DNA of 64,000 bases from NCBI GenBank assembly GCA_963695835.1, contig CAVOHR010000001.1:682001-746000 (forward strand). Direction: 5' to 3'. The notes beneath the pieces were generated by a model. The model saw only the letters and a list, made by a program, of their open reading frames with translations, did not search any database and was not told the origin of the DNA. Both the position numbers and the translations under genes were made by a program. The DNA is from VRUE01 sp963695835 (lineage in GTDB: Bacteria > Actinomycetota > Thermoleophilia > Solirubrobacterales > 70-9). Position 1 is the stretch's first letter, and every line of letters starts with the position of its first letter. This document shows, piece after piece, positions 53,101-60,876 of this stretch.

Positions 53101-55320
53101 TCAGTCGCGTGCTTCGACCTGAGCCGCCAGGGAGCGCCAGGCGCCTGCGGCGGTGGCGAGGTCGACGTTGAGGCTGCGGTCGCCGGCGGCGATCTCGATC
53201 GTCTTGCCGCCGACCTCGCCGAGCAGGGTCGCTCCGATGCCCTCGAGGGCGGCGGCGTCGCCGCTCAGCAGGAAGCCGCCGCTGCCCTCGCCGAACAGCG
53301 CCTCCTCGGGGGAGCAGCCGTGGCTGCGCAGGGGCTGCACGTCGACCCGGCAGCCGAGGCCGGCGCCGATCGCGGACTCGGCGAGCGCGCAGGCGAGGCC
53401 GCCGTCGCTGACGTCGTGGGCGGAGGAGAGCCGGCCGGCGCGGACCGCAGCGCGGACCGCCTCGCAGGCGGCGGCTACAGCGGCGACGCCGGGCTGGGGG
53501 AGACCCATCTCGAGCTCTCCCCGCAGCTTCGCCAGCTCCGAGCCGGCGAGCTCGGGTGCGAACGGCCCCAGCAGGGCGATCGCGTCGCCCTCGCGGGCGA
53601 AGCCGCTCGGTACGGTCGCGGCCGGGTCGGGCAGCTCGCCGACCATCCCCACCACCGGGGTCGGGTAGATCGGGCCTTCTGGGCCCTCGTTGTAGAGGGA
53701 GACGTTGCCGCCGACGACCGGGACGCCGAGCGCCTCGCAGGCGTCGGCGAGGCCGCTCACCGCGCGGTCGAGCTGCCAGGCGGGGACCGGCTTCTCCGGG
53801 TTGCCGAAGTTGAGGCAGTTGGTCAGGCCGAGCGGCTCGGCGCCGGCGCAGGCGAGGTTCTGGGCGCACTCGAGCACCGCCTCGACCGTGCCCGCGTAGG
53901 GGTCGCAGGCGACCCGCCGCCCGTTGCCGTCGATCGAGACTGCGATCGCGTTGCCGGCCTCGGGGATCGCCAGCACCGCGGCGTCGGCCGACTCCGGCCG
54001 CCGGGCGGTGCGCGAGCCGACGATCGAGTCGTACTGCTCGAAGGCCCAGCGCTTCGAGGCGAGGCTGGGGGAGGCGAGCAGGGCGAGCAGGATCGCTCCT
54101 GGGTCCGAGGGGTCGGCGTCCGAGCCGGTCGCCGCAGCGACCCGCTCGGCGAGCACGTCCTCGTTGCCGTAGATCCAGCCCTGCGGCGCCGCCGGCGAGA
54201 GGTCGTAGAGCGGGCAGCCGTCGACCAGCGCCTCGACCGGCATCTCGCCCACGGTCTCGTCGCCGCGCAGGACCCGCACCTGGCCGCTGCCGGTCACGAC
54301 CCCGATCTCCGCCGCGCCGGTCTGCCATTTCTCGCAGACCGCGAGCACCTCGGGCACTCGCGCCGGCTCGACCACGGCGAGCATCCGCTCCTGCGACTCG
54401 GAGACCATGATCTCGAACGGCTCCATGTCGGCCTCGCGCAGCGGCACCCGCCCCACGTCGATCTCGATCCCGACCCCGCCGGCCGATGCCATCTCGCCGG
54501 CCGAGGAGGTGAGCCCGGCGGCGCCGAGGTCCTGCAGCGAGACCAGCAGGCCCTTCTCCAGCAGCTCCAGGCAGCACTCGAGCAGCTTCGACTCCTCGAA
54601 GGGGTCGCCGATCTGCACGGTCGGCCGCTTCGCCTCGTCGCCCTCGCCGAGCTCGGCCGAGGCCAGCACCGAGGCGCCGCCGATCCCGTCGCGCCCGGTC
54701 GAGGCGCCCATCAGGACAACCGCGTTGCCGACGCCCGCCGCCGCGGCGCGCACCATGTCGGCCTGTTCGGCGATCCCCACGCACATCGCGTTGACCAGGC
54801 AGTTGTGCTCGTAGGGCGCCTCGAAGTAGATCTCGCCGCCGACCGTCGCCACCCCGATCGAGTTGCCGTAGTGGCCGATCCCGCGCACGGCGCCGTCGAG
54901 CAGGTGGCGCGAGCGGACCGAGTCGAGCTCGCCGAAGCGCAGCGAGTCGAGGATCGCGATCGGCCGCGCGCCGAGCGCGAAGACGTCGCGGAGGATGCCG
55001 CCGACCCCGGTCGCCGCCCCCTGGAAGGGCTCGACCGCGCTCGGGTGGTTGTGCGACTCGACCTTGAAGGCGACCGCGTAGCCGCCGCCGACGTCGACCG
55101 CGCCGGCGTTCTCGCCCGGCCCCATCACCACCCGCTCGCCCTCGGTCGGCAGCCGCCGCAGCAGCTTGCGCGAGTGCTTGTAGGCGCAGTGCTCGGACCA
55201 GAGCAGGCTGAACATCGCCAGCTCGACCCGGTTCGGCTCGCGACCCAGCATCTCGCAGATCAGCTCGAACTCGGCGTCGGTCAGCCCCAGCTCGCGGTGC
55301 TTGGCGGTCTCGACGGTCAC
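53101..55320 (-). CDS. purL: Phosphoribosylformylglycinamidine synthase, large subunit
   Basis: A 739-residue small-type PurL that works with PurQ and PurS to turn FGAR into FGAM with ATP and glutamine. Motifs: LLWSEHCAYKHSRKLLRRLP (catalytic His), VVMGPGENAGAVDVGGGYAV, FKVESHNHPSAVEPFQGAAT, GVGGILRDVFALGARPIAIL, MGASTGRDGIGGASVLASAE, QDLGAAGLTSSAGEMA, and VVGGNVSLYNEG in the second half. The purQ ATG region overlaps by 4 nt. Confidence 0.96.
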   Translation of the reverse strand: MTVETAKHRELGLTDAEFELICEMLGREPNRVELAMFSLLWSEHCAYKHSRKLLRRLPTEGERVVMGPGENAGAVDVGGGYAVAFKVESHNHPSAVEPFQGAATGVGGILRDVFALGARPIAILDSLRFGELDSVRSRHLLDGAVRGIGHYGNSIGVATVGGEIYFEAPYEHNCLVNAMCVGIAEQADMVRAAAAGVGNAVVLMGASTGRDGIGGASVLASAELGEGDEAKRPTVQIGDPFEESKLLECCLELLEKGLLVSLQDLGAAGLTSSAGEMASAGGVGIEIDVGRVPLREADMEPFEIMVSESQERMLAVVEPARVPEVLAVCEKWQTGAAEIGVVTGSGQVRVLRGDETVGEMPVEALVDGCPLYDLSPAAPQGWIYGNEDVLAERVAAATGSDADPSDPGAILLALLASPSLASKRWAFEQYDSIVGSRTARRPESADAAVLAIPEAGNAIAVSIDGNGRRVACDPYAGTVEAVLECAQNLACAGAEPLGLTNCLNFGNPEKPVPAWQLDRAVSGLADACEALGVPVVGGNVSLYNEGPEGPIYPTPVVGMVGELPDPAATVPSGFAREGDAIALLGPFAPELAGSELAKLRGELEMGLPQPGVAAVAAACEAVRAAVRAGRLSSAHDVSDGGLACALAESAIGAGLGCRVDVQPLRSHGCSPEEALFGEGSGGFLLSGDAAALEGIGATLLGEVGGKTIEIAAGDRSLNVDLATAAGAWRSLAAQVEARD

Positions 55321-56024
55321 GCCGCGACTCCCGCCACGCTCTCGAACACCCGCAGCCCGTCGGTAGATCCCGTCATCGCATCCACCGCGTGCTCGGGGTG
55401 GGGCATCAGGCCGAGCACGTTGCCGGCCTCGTTGGTCACGGCGGCGATGTCCCGGACCGAGCCGTTCGGGTTCTGGCCGGGCGCGTAGCGGAAGGCGACC
55501 TGGCCGTTTGCCTCGATCTCGTCGAGCAGCTCCTCGGGCGCCCAGAAGCGCCCTTCGCCGTGCTTGACCGGGATCGAGAGCCGCTCACCCGGCTCGATCC
55601 CGGCGAGGAACGGACAGTGGCTGAAGCTTTGACCACCCTCTGGTGTGGTCAAAGCTTCAGTCGGCGATCCGCCTGCGACCAGGTCGACCTGCCGGCAGAC
55701 GAAGCGCAGGTCCTCGTTGCGCAGCAGCGCCCCGGGCAGCAGGCCCGCTTCGCAGAGGACCTGGAAGCCGTTGCAGATTCCCAGCACCGGGCCGCCGCCG
55801 GCCGCGAACTCGGCCACCGCCTCCATCGCCGGCGAGAAGCGGGCGATCGCGCCGGCCCGCAGGTAGTCGCCGTAGGAGAAGCCGCCGGGGACGACAACCG
55901 CGTCGACCTCGCCCAGCTCTCGCTCCTCGTGCCAGATCAGCCGCGCCTCGCCGACCAGGCCGCAGGCGTGCAGGGCGTCCCGCTCGTCGCAGGAGCCGGG
56001 GAACTGAAGAACCCCCCAACGCAT
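55317..56024 (-). CDS. purQ: Phosphoribosylformylglycinamidine synthase, glutaminase subunit
   Basis: A 235-residue class I glutaminase. Catalytic Cys in PVLGICNGFQVLCEAGLLPG and His-Glu in LGLMPHPEHAVDAM; VVVPGGFSYGDYLRAGAIAR and IPVKHGEGRFWAPEEL are standard. Between CRQVDLVA and FLAGIEPGERLSIPV it carries about 15 extra residues (SPTEALTTPEGGQSFSH) relative to Bacillus PurQ, encoded by a perfect 40-bp palindrome at 55621-55660. The insert lies in a loop between strands and the reading frame is kept. The gene overlaps purL and abuts purS. Confidence 0.95.
   Translation of the reverse strand: MRWGVLQFPGSCDERDALHACGLVGEARLIWHEERELGEVDAVVVPGGFSYGDYLRAGAIARFSPAMEAVAEFAAGGGPVLGICNGFQVLCEAGLLPGALLRNEDLRFVCRQVDLVAGGSPTEALTTPEGGQSFSHCPFLAGIEPGERLSIPVKHGEGRFWAPEELLDEIEANGQVAFRYAPGQNPNGSVRDIAAVTNEAGNVLGLMPHPEHAVDAMTGSTDGLRVFESVAGVAA
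55621..55660. repeat. 40-bp palindrome inserted in frame in purQ
   Basis: Arms CTGAAGCTTTGACCAC (55621-55636) and GTGGTCAAAGCTTCAG (55645-55660) are exact reverse complements around CCTCTGGT. The element is less GC-rich than the gene and encodes the extra loop of PurQ. Confidence 0.85.
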
Positions 56025-56257
56025 CAGGCGCCGTCGATGCTCTCGATCTCGAAGTCCTCGATCAGCGGGTTGGCGAGCAGCTTCTCGCAGAGCTCCGGCA
56101 GCCGCGCCGGGTCCTCGGCCTCGAGCTCGACCATGCGCCCGACCCGCACGTGCCCGATCCCCTCGAAGCCGAGCGCCGGCAGCGCCCGCTCGACCGCCTT
56201 GCCCTGCGGGTCGAGGATTCCCTCCTTCGGCCGGATCAGGACCCGCGCTTTTGCCAC
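56024..56257 (-). CDS. purS: Phosphoribosylformylglycinamidine synthase, PurS subunit
   Basis: From GTG 56257, 77 residues: AKARVLIRPKEGILDPQGKA, VERALPALGFEGIGHVRVGR, MVELEAEDPARLPELCEKLL, ANPLIEDFEIESI. Small ferredoxin-like subunit that bridges PurL and PurQ for ammonia transfer. It overlaps the purC stop by one base, and its stop abuts the purQ start, so purC-S-Q-L are one coupled operon. Confidence 0.94.
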   Translation of the reverse strand: MAKARVLIRPKEGILDPQGKAVERALPALGFEGIGHVRVGRMVELEAEDPARLPELCEKLLANPLIEDFEIESIDGA

Positions 56258-57108
56258 TAGAAGGAGCGCTCCGTAATCCGCTCGTAGGCCTCGACGTACT
56301 TCGCCCGCGTCTGCTCGATCACGTCGGGCGGCAGCTCGGGCGCCGGCGGCTTGTGGTCCCAGCCTGCGGCGTCGGCCCAGTCGCGCACGAACTGCTTGTC
56401 GAAGGAGGGCTGCGTCCTGCCGGGCTCGTAGCGGTCGGCCGGCCAGAAGCGCGAGGAGTCGGGGGTCAGCACCTCGTCGGCGAGGACGACCTCGGCGCCG
56501 GCGTGGCGGCCGAACTCGAACTTGGTGTCGGCGAGGACGATCCCGCGCTCGGCCGCGTGCTCGGCGCCGCGCCTGTAGACGTCGATCGAGATTCGCCGCA
56601 GCTCCTCCATCAGCGCCCGGTCGCCGACGATCTCCGCCGCCCGCTCGAAGTCGACGTTCTCGTCGTGATCGCCGATCTCGGCCTTGGTCGCCGGGGTGAA
56701 GATCGGCTCCGGCAGCCGATCGGACTCGAGCAGGTTGGGCGGCAGCTCGATCCCGCAGACCGCGCCGCCCGCCCTGTATTCCTTCCAGCCCGAGCCGGAG
56801 AGGTAGCCGCGCACGACGCACTCGACCGGGTACATCTCCAGCCGCCGCACCCGCATCGCCCGTTCGGCGACGTCCTCCGGAACGTCCGCCGAGAGGAAGT
56901 GATTGGGGACGATGTCGCCGGTCAGCTCGAACCAGAATTCCGACATCCGGTTAAGCACCTTGCCCTTGTCGGGGATCGGCGTCGGCATCACGACGTCATA
57001 GATCGAGATCCGATCCGAGGCGACCATCAGCAAATCGCCTCCCCACTCGTAGATCTCGCGCACCTTCCCTGACGAGTGCAGCTTCAGATCTGCCACGGCC
57101 GTGGACAC
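56257..57108 (-). CDS. purC: SAICAR synthetase
   Basis: From GTG 57108, 283 residues: LKLHSSGKVREIYEWGGDLL, MVASDRISIYDVVMPTPIPD, KGKVLNRMSEFWFELTGDIV, VVRGYLSGSGWKEYRAGGAV, ADTKFEFGRHAGAEVVLADE, LTPDSSRFWPADRYEPGRTQ. Ligates aspartate to CAIR. All ATP- and substrate-site motifs are intact. First gene of the purCSQL operon; the promoter must lie in the 170 bp that also hold a nested palindrome and the start of the divergent P450 gene. Confidence 0.96.
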   Translation of the reverse strand: MSTAVADLKLHSSGKVREIYEWGGDLLMVASDRISIYDVVMPTPIPDKGKVLNRMSEFWFELTGDIVPNHFLSADVPEDVAERAMRVRRLEMYPVECVVRGYLSGSGWKEYRAGGAVCGIELPPNLLESDRLPEPIFTPATKAEIGDHDENVDFERAAEIVGDRALMEELRRISIDVYRRGAEHAAERGIVLADTKFEFGRHAGAEVVLADEVLTPDSSRFWPADRYEPGRTQPSFDKQFVRDWADAAGWDHKPPAPELPPDVIEQTRAKYVEAYERITERSF

Positions 57109-57135
57109 GAGCCCGATGCTAGCTGGCCCCGGGGC

Positions 57136-57258
57136 GGAGGGTGTGGGGGGTGTCCCTGCCGCAGCGGCGTCCTCTTTCTCGCCCCGCCGACGATCTCGGA
57201 CGGCCGGGCCGCCCCGGGCGAGAAACCCAGCCAGGGAGGGACACCCCCCACACCCTCC
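57136..57258. repeat. Nested palindromic element A, upstream of the P450 gene
   Basis: Outer arms 57136-57157 and 57237-57258 are perfect 22-bp reverse complements; inner arms TTTCTCGCCC (57175-57184) and GGGCGAGAAA (57216-57225) are also perfect. The core (57185-57206) resembles the core of element B (58643-58665), with one substitution and one indel. The right arm ends 21 bp before the P450 GTG. Confidence 0.8.
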
Positions 57259-57278
57259 ATCTGCGACGCTATGCGCCC

Positions 57279-58601
57279 GTGTTGCCTCCGGAACCGAAGA
57301 GCAGTCCGCTCATCCAGACTTTGCGCTGGAGCTTCCGGCCGCTCCCCTTCATGCAGGAGTGCCGGGAGAGGCTCGGCGACAGCTTCAGCGTCAGGTTCCT
57401 CGGATTCGAGCGGCCGATGGTGATGATCTCCGACCCGGGGGCGATCAAGGCCCTCTACACCGAGCGCGCCCACGGCCTGCCGCCGGGCCGCAACATCGTG
57501 CTCGAGCCGATCCTCGGCTCGCGCTCGCTGCTGCTGCTCGAGGGCGCCGAGCACCTGGCGCGCCGCAAGGTGATGCTGCCCCCCTTCCACGGCGAGCGGA
57601 TGCGCTCCTACGAGCCGATCCTCGACGAGATCGCCGCCGCCGAGATCGACTCCTGGCCGCTTGGCGAGCAGTTCGCGATCCACCCGCGGATGCAGTCGAT
57701 CACCCTCGAGCTGATCCTCCGCGTCGTCTTCGGCGTCGCCGACGGGCCGCGGCTGGAGCGGCTGCGCGGGATGCTCGGCCGGGTGCTGGCGGAGACCGCC
57801 TCGCCCTGGACGCAGCTGATCGGGCTCGCCTCGCGGCGCTTCGGCGGCCGCGGCCCGTGGGCCAAGTTCGAGGGCCAGCTGAAGGAAGTCGACGACCTGC
57901 TCTACGCCGAGATCGCCGAGCGCCGCGCCGCCGGCGGGCTGGAGGAGCGCGACGACATCCTCTCGGCGCTGATGCTCGCCCGCTTCGAGGACGGCGAGGC
58001 GATGAGCGACACCGAGCTGCGCGACCAGCTGCTGACCCTGCTGCTCGCCGGTCACGAGACGACCGCGACGGCGCTCGCCTGGAGCTTCGACCTGCTGCTG
58101 CGCCACCCGCGCGAGCTGGGCCGCCTGCGCGACTCGCTCGAGGCCGGCGAGGACGACTACCTGCGGGCGACGATCACCGAGTCGCTGCGGTTGCGCCCGG
58201 TGGTGCCGCTGGCCGGCCGCCGGCTCGCCGGGGAGCTGGTCGCCGACGGCCTGACGCTGCCGGCCGGCAGCGACGTCACCCCGGCGATCTGGCTGACCCA
58301 CACCCGCGCCGACGTCTATCCCGAGCCCTTCGCCTTCCGGCCCGAGCGATTCCTCGAGGAGGGGCCGGACACCTACGCCTGGATCCCCTTCGGCGGCGGC
58401 ATCCGCCGCTGCCTCGGCGCCTCCTTCGCCGAGTTCGAGATGCGGATCGTCCTGCGCGAGGTGCTGACTCGCTGCGAGCTGCGCAAGGCCGATCCGGCGC
58501 CGGAGAAGATCGGCCGCCGCAACATCACCCTCTCACCCAAGCACGGCACTCCCGTGGTTGTCACGGCCCGCCACCCCGCCCGCGAGCTGGTTGCAGCCTA
58601 G
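57279..58601 (+). CDS. Cytochrome P450
   Basis: From GTG 57279 (an earlier frame start at 57141 lies in the palindromic element), 440 residues, a soluble bacterial P450. Motifs: I-helix LLLAGHETTATALAWSFDLL near residue 245, K-helix ESLRLRPVVPLAGRRL (ExxR), and heme loop FGGGIRRCLGASFAEFE near 375, with the Cys ligand intact. Substrate unknown. It is the only plus-strand gene in the purine region and is bracketed by two related nested-palindrome elements, suggesting that it arrived as a unit. No ferredoxin gene lies beside it. Confidence 0.94.
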   Translation: MLPPEPKSSPLIQTLRWSFRPLPFMQECRERLGDSFSVRFLGFERPMVMISDPGAIKALYTERAHGLPPGRNIVLEPILGSRSLLLLEGAEHLARRKVMLPPFHGERMRSYEPILDEIAAAEIDSWPLGEQFAIHPRMQSITLELILRVVFGVADGPRLERLRGMLGRVLAETASPWTQLIGLASRRFGGRGPWAKFEGQLKEVDDLLYAEIAERRAAGGLEERDDILSALMLARFEDGEAMSDTELRDQLLTLLLAGHETTATALAWSFDLLLRHPRELGRLRDSLEAGEDDYLRATITESLRLRPVVPLAGRRLAGELVADGLTLPAGSDVTPAIWLTHTRADVYPEPFAFRPERFLEEGPDTYAWIPFGGGIRRCLGASFAEFEMRIVLREVLTRCELRKADPAPEKIGRRNITLSPKHGTPVVVTARHPARELVAA

Positions 58602-58714
58602 AGCCCATCCCGGTAGGGGTGGAACGTCTTGTACTTTTTTTGCGCCGACGCTCTCGGGACGGCCGCCAGCGGTCTTCAAAAAAAGTTAAGTGGAACCCCT
58701 ACCGGGATGGGCTC
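58601..58714. repeat. Nested palindromic element B, downstream of the P450 gene
   Basis: Outer arms 58601-58620 and 58695-58714 are perfect 20-bp reverse complements; inner arms ACTTTTTTTG (58633-58642) and CAAAAAAAGT (58677-58686) are perfect. The left arm includes the last base of the P450 stop and the right arm contains the stop of the convergent gene at 58699, so both genes end in the same sequence. Confidence 0.85.
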
Positions 58715-58998
58715 TTCGCAGCCGGATGCTCCCGCGCCCAGCGGGCGATCGTGCCCGACCCCGAGACGACCTCGCCGTCGTCGAGCACCAGGATCGGGAC
58801 ATCGTTGCTGCCGCTCAGCTTGCGGACCTCGGCCCGCTCCTCGTCCCGGCTGCCCCAGGTCCAGGGCATCAGGCGGTAACCGCCGACCGTGCGCATCTCG
58901 TAGCTGTAGCCGGCGGCGTCGAGCGCCTTCCCCGCCTTCGCGCAGGGATGCATGAAGGCCGGCCCGTGCGTCTTCTGCCCGCAGGTGTAGAGGGTCAC
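58699..58998 (-). CDS. Glutathione S-transferase N-terminal/glutaredoxin-like protein
   Basis: From GTG 58998, 99 residues of thioredoxin-like fold: TLYTCGQKTHGPAFMHPCAK, AGKALDAAGYSYEMRTVGGY, then SNDVPILVLDDGEVVSGSGT (cis-Pro followed by the glutathione-binding SGS-like segment) and IARWAREHP. It lacks a CxxC; Cys 6 and Cys 19 are isolated. It is about half a GST and may be a stand-alone domain. The last codons (KSPSR) are encoded by the right arm of element B, so the original C-terminus may have been altered by that element. Confidence 0.8.
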   Translation of the reverse strand: MTLYTCGQKTHGPAFMHPCAKAGKALDAAGYSYEMRTVGGYRLMPWTWGSRDEERAEVRKLSGSNDVPILVLDDGEVVSGSGTIARWAREHPAAKSPSR

Positions 58999-59015
58999 GC
59001 CGGGGAACCCTACTC

Positions 59016-59066
59016 CGCTCCGCTGTTCCTTTGCCCGACATAGCGCCGCAAAGGAACAGCGGAGCG
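59016..59066. terminator. Strong hairpin downstream of purB
   Basis: Perfect 19-bp arms (59016-59034 and 59048-59066) around a 13-nt loop, 5 bp after the purB stop. No T-run. Its left arm shares a 15-bp string with the palindrome at 42402-42454, so it may belong to a repeat family as well as end purB transcription. Confidence 0.6.
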
Positions 59067-59071
59067 TTGTT

Positions 59072-60352
59072 TCAGCGCAGCGCTTCGAGGCGCTCGAAGA
59101 CCGTCGGGACGTGGGTCAGGTAGGCGTCGAAGTCGAAGACGGCATCCAGGTCCAGGTCCGGGGCGGCCACGGCGAGGAGGTCGCGGAAGTTCGTGCCGGT
59201 GTCCCAGGCCCGCTGGGCGTTCTCCTGGACGATGCGGTAGGCGTCGTCGCGGGTCAGGCCGGACTCGACCAGCGCCGTCAGGGCGCGCTGGCTGAACAGG
59301 GCGCCGTGGGTCAGCTCGAGGTTCTCGCGCATGCGGTCGGCGCGGATCGTCATCTCGGCGGCGACTCCCGTCGCCAGGCCCTGCATGTAGTCGAGGAGGA
59401 TCGTCGCGTCGGGGAGGATCACCCGCTCGGCGCCGGAGTGGGAGATGTCGCGCTCGTGCCAGAGGGCGACGTTCTCGAGGCCGGTCTGCGCGTAGCCGCG
59501 CAGCACCCGGGCGAGGCCGGTGATCCGCTCGGTGCGGATCGGGTTGCGCTTGTGCGGCATCGCCGAGGAGCCCTTCTGGCCGGCGGCGAACGGCTCCTCG
59601 ACCTCGCGCACCTCGGTCCGCTGCAGGTTGCGCACCTCGGTGGCGAAGCGCTCCAGGCCGGCGCCGGCGATCGCGACGCGCGAGGTCAGCACCGCGTGGC
59701 GGTCGCGCGGAACCACCTGGGTGGCGACGTCCTCGCGCTGCAGCCCGAGCCGCTCCATCACCCGCGCCTCGACCGCCGGCGGCACCGAGGCGTAGGTGCC
59801 GACCGCGCCGGAGAACTTGCCGAAGCGCAGCTGCTCGAAGGCGTCGGTGAGGCGGGCCAGGTTGCGGTCGGCCTCGAAGGCGAAGCCGGCGAGGCGCAGG
59901 CCGAAGGTCGTCGGCTCGGCGTGGACGCCGTGGGTGCGGCCGACGCAGAGCGTGTCGCGCTGCTCCAGCGCCCGCTCGACCAGCGCGTCGCGGTAGGCGC
60001 GCGCCCCGGCGACGACGATCTCGCCCGCCTGGCGCAGCTGCAGCGCCAGCGCCGTGTCGAGCACGTCGGAGGAGGTCAGCCCGTAGTGGATCCAGCGCCC
60101 GTGCTCGCCGACCGAGCCGGCGATCACGTCGACGAAGGCGGCGACATCGTGGTCGGTGACTCGCTCGCGCTCCCCGACCGCCGCGACCGTGAAGGCCGCG
60201 CCGCCGCGGCACGCCGCCGCGGCCTCCGCCGGCACGACGCCTTCCTCGGCCCAGGCCTCCGTCGCCGCCAGCTCGACCTCGAGCCAACCCTCCAGCTTGC
60301 GCTGCTGGGACCAGACCGCCCCGATCTCGGGCCTGGTGTAGCGCACGATCAT
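59072..60352 (-). CDS. purB: Adenylosuccinate lyase
   Basis: From ATG 60352, 426 residues. Catalyses two beta-eliminations: SAICAR to AICAR and adenylosuccinate to AMP. Motifs: IHYGLTSSDVLDTALALQLR, CVGRTHGVHAEPTTFGLRLA (catalytic His), FGKFSGAVGTYASVPPAVEA and the fumarase-superfamily signature KGSSAMPHKRNPIRTERITG near residue 260. Overlaps purE by 4 nt. Frames extending further upstream are antisense noise over purE and purD. Confidence 0.96.
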   Translation of the reverse strand: MIVRYTRPEIGAVWSQQRKLEGWLEVELAATEAWAEEGVVPAEAAAACRGGAAFTVAAVGERERVTDHDVAAFVDVIAGSVGEHGRWIHYGLTSSDVLDTALALQLRQAGEIVVAGARAYRDALVERALEQRDTLCVGRTHGVHAEPTTFGLRLAGFAFEADRNLARLTDAFEQLRFGKFSGAVGTYASVPPAVEARVMERLGLQREDVATQVVPRDRHAVLTSRVAIAGAGLERFATEVRNLQRTEVREVEEPFAAGQKGSSAMPHKRNPIRTERITGLARVLRGYAQTGLENVALWHERDISHSGAERVILPDATILLDYMQGLATGVAAEMTIRADRMRENLELTHGALFSQRALTALVESGLTRDDAYRIVQENAQRAWDTGTNFRDLLAVAAPDLDLDAVFDFDAYLTHVPTVFERLEALR

Positions 60353-60858
60353 GCGTGAAGGATCCGCACCGCGAGCAGGCCCGCGTTCTTCGCCCCGTCG
60401 ACCGCGACGCAGGCGACGGGAACCCCCGGCGGCATCTGCACCGCGGAGAGCAGGGCGTCGAGGCCGCCGAGGCTGCTGCCGAGGATCGGCACGCCGATCA
60501 CCGGCAGGTCGGTGTGGGCCGCGGCGACGCCGGGCAGAGCCGCCGACATCCCCGCCCCGGCGATGATCGCCCGCAGCCCGCGCATGCGGGCGCCGTGGCA
60601 GTACTCGCGGACCAGCTCGGGGTCGCGGTGGGCGCTCATCACCCGCACCTCGTAGCGGATGCCCGCCTCGTGCAGGGCGGCGCCGGCCGGCTGCATCTTC
60701 GGCTTGTCGTTCTTCGAGCCCATGATGATCCCGACATGGGGCTCGTCGACCTCGATCTCCTCGAACGCCTCCTCGACGGCGGGCATCGTCGCCGGCGCGG
60801 TCGGCTCGACCGCAGGGGTCGGATCGGTCGGCTGCGGTTCGTCTGAGATCTCGCTCAT
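60349..60858 (-). CDS. purE: N5-carboxyaminoimidazole ribonucleotide mutase
   Basis: A 169-residue class I PurE. Core: VGIIMGSKNDKPKMQPAGAA, IRYEVRVMSAHRDPELVREY (catalytic His), RGLRAIIAGAGMSAALPGVA and VPILGSSLGGLDALLSAVQM. The N-terminal loop reads GSKND rather than the common GSxSD. An acidic, Pro-rich 40-residue extension precedes the fold (MSEISDEPQPTDPTPAVEPT). No purK is visible in the window, so CAIR formation may rely on a purK elsewhere. It sits between purD and purB on the same strand. Confidence 0.93.
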   Translation of the reverse strand: MSEISDEPQPTDPTPAVEPTAPATMPAVEEAFEEIEVDEPHVGIIMGSKNDKPKMQPAGAALHEAGIRYEVRVMSAHRDPELVREYCHGARMRGLRAIIAGAGMSAALPGVAAAHTDLPVIGVPILGSSLGGLDALLSAVQMPPGVPVACVAVDGAKNAGLLAVRILHA

Positions 60859-60876
60859 CTCTTCCTCTCTCGGGGT

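Noticed and set aside
52376..54784. 802-residue frame in the purL region
   Set aside because: Alternative frame of purL; low complexity, Arg/Gly-rich.
57136..57258. Rho-independent terminator
   Set aside because: It lies between divergent starts, not after a gene, and has no T-run; better described as a repeat element.
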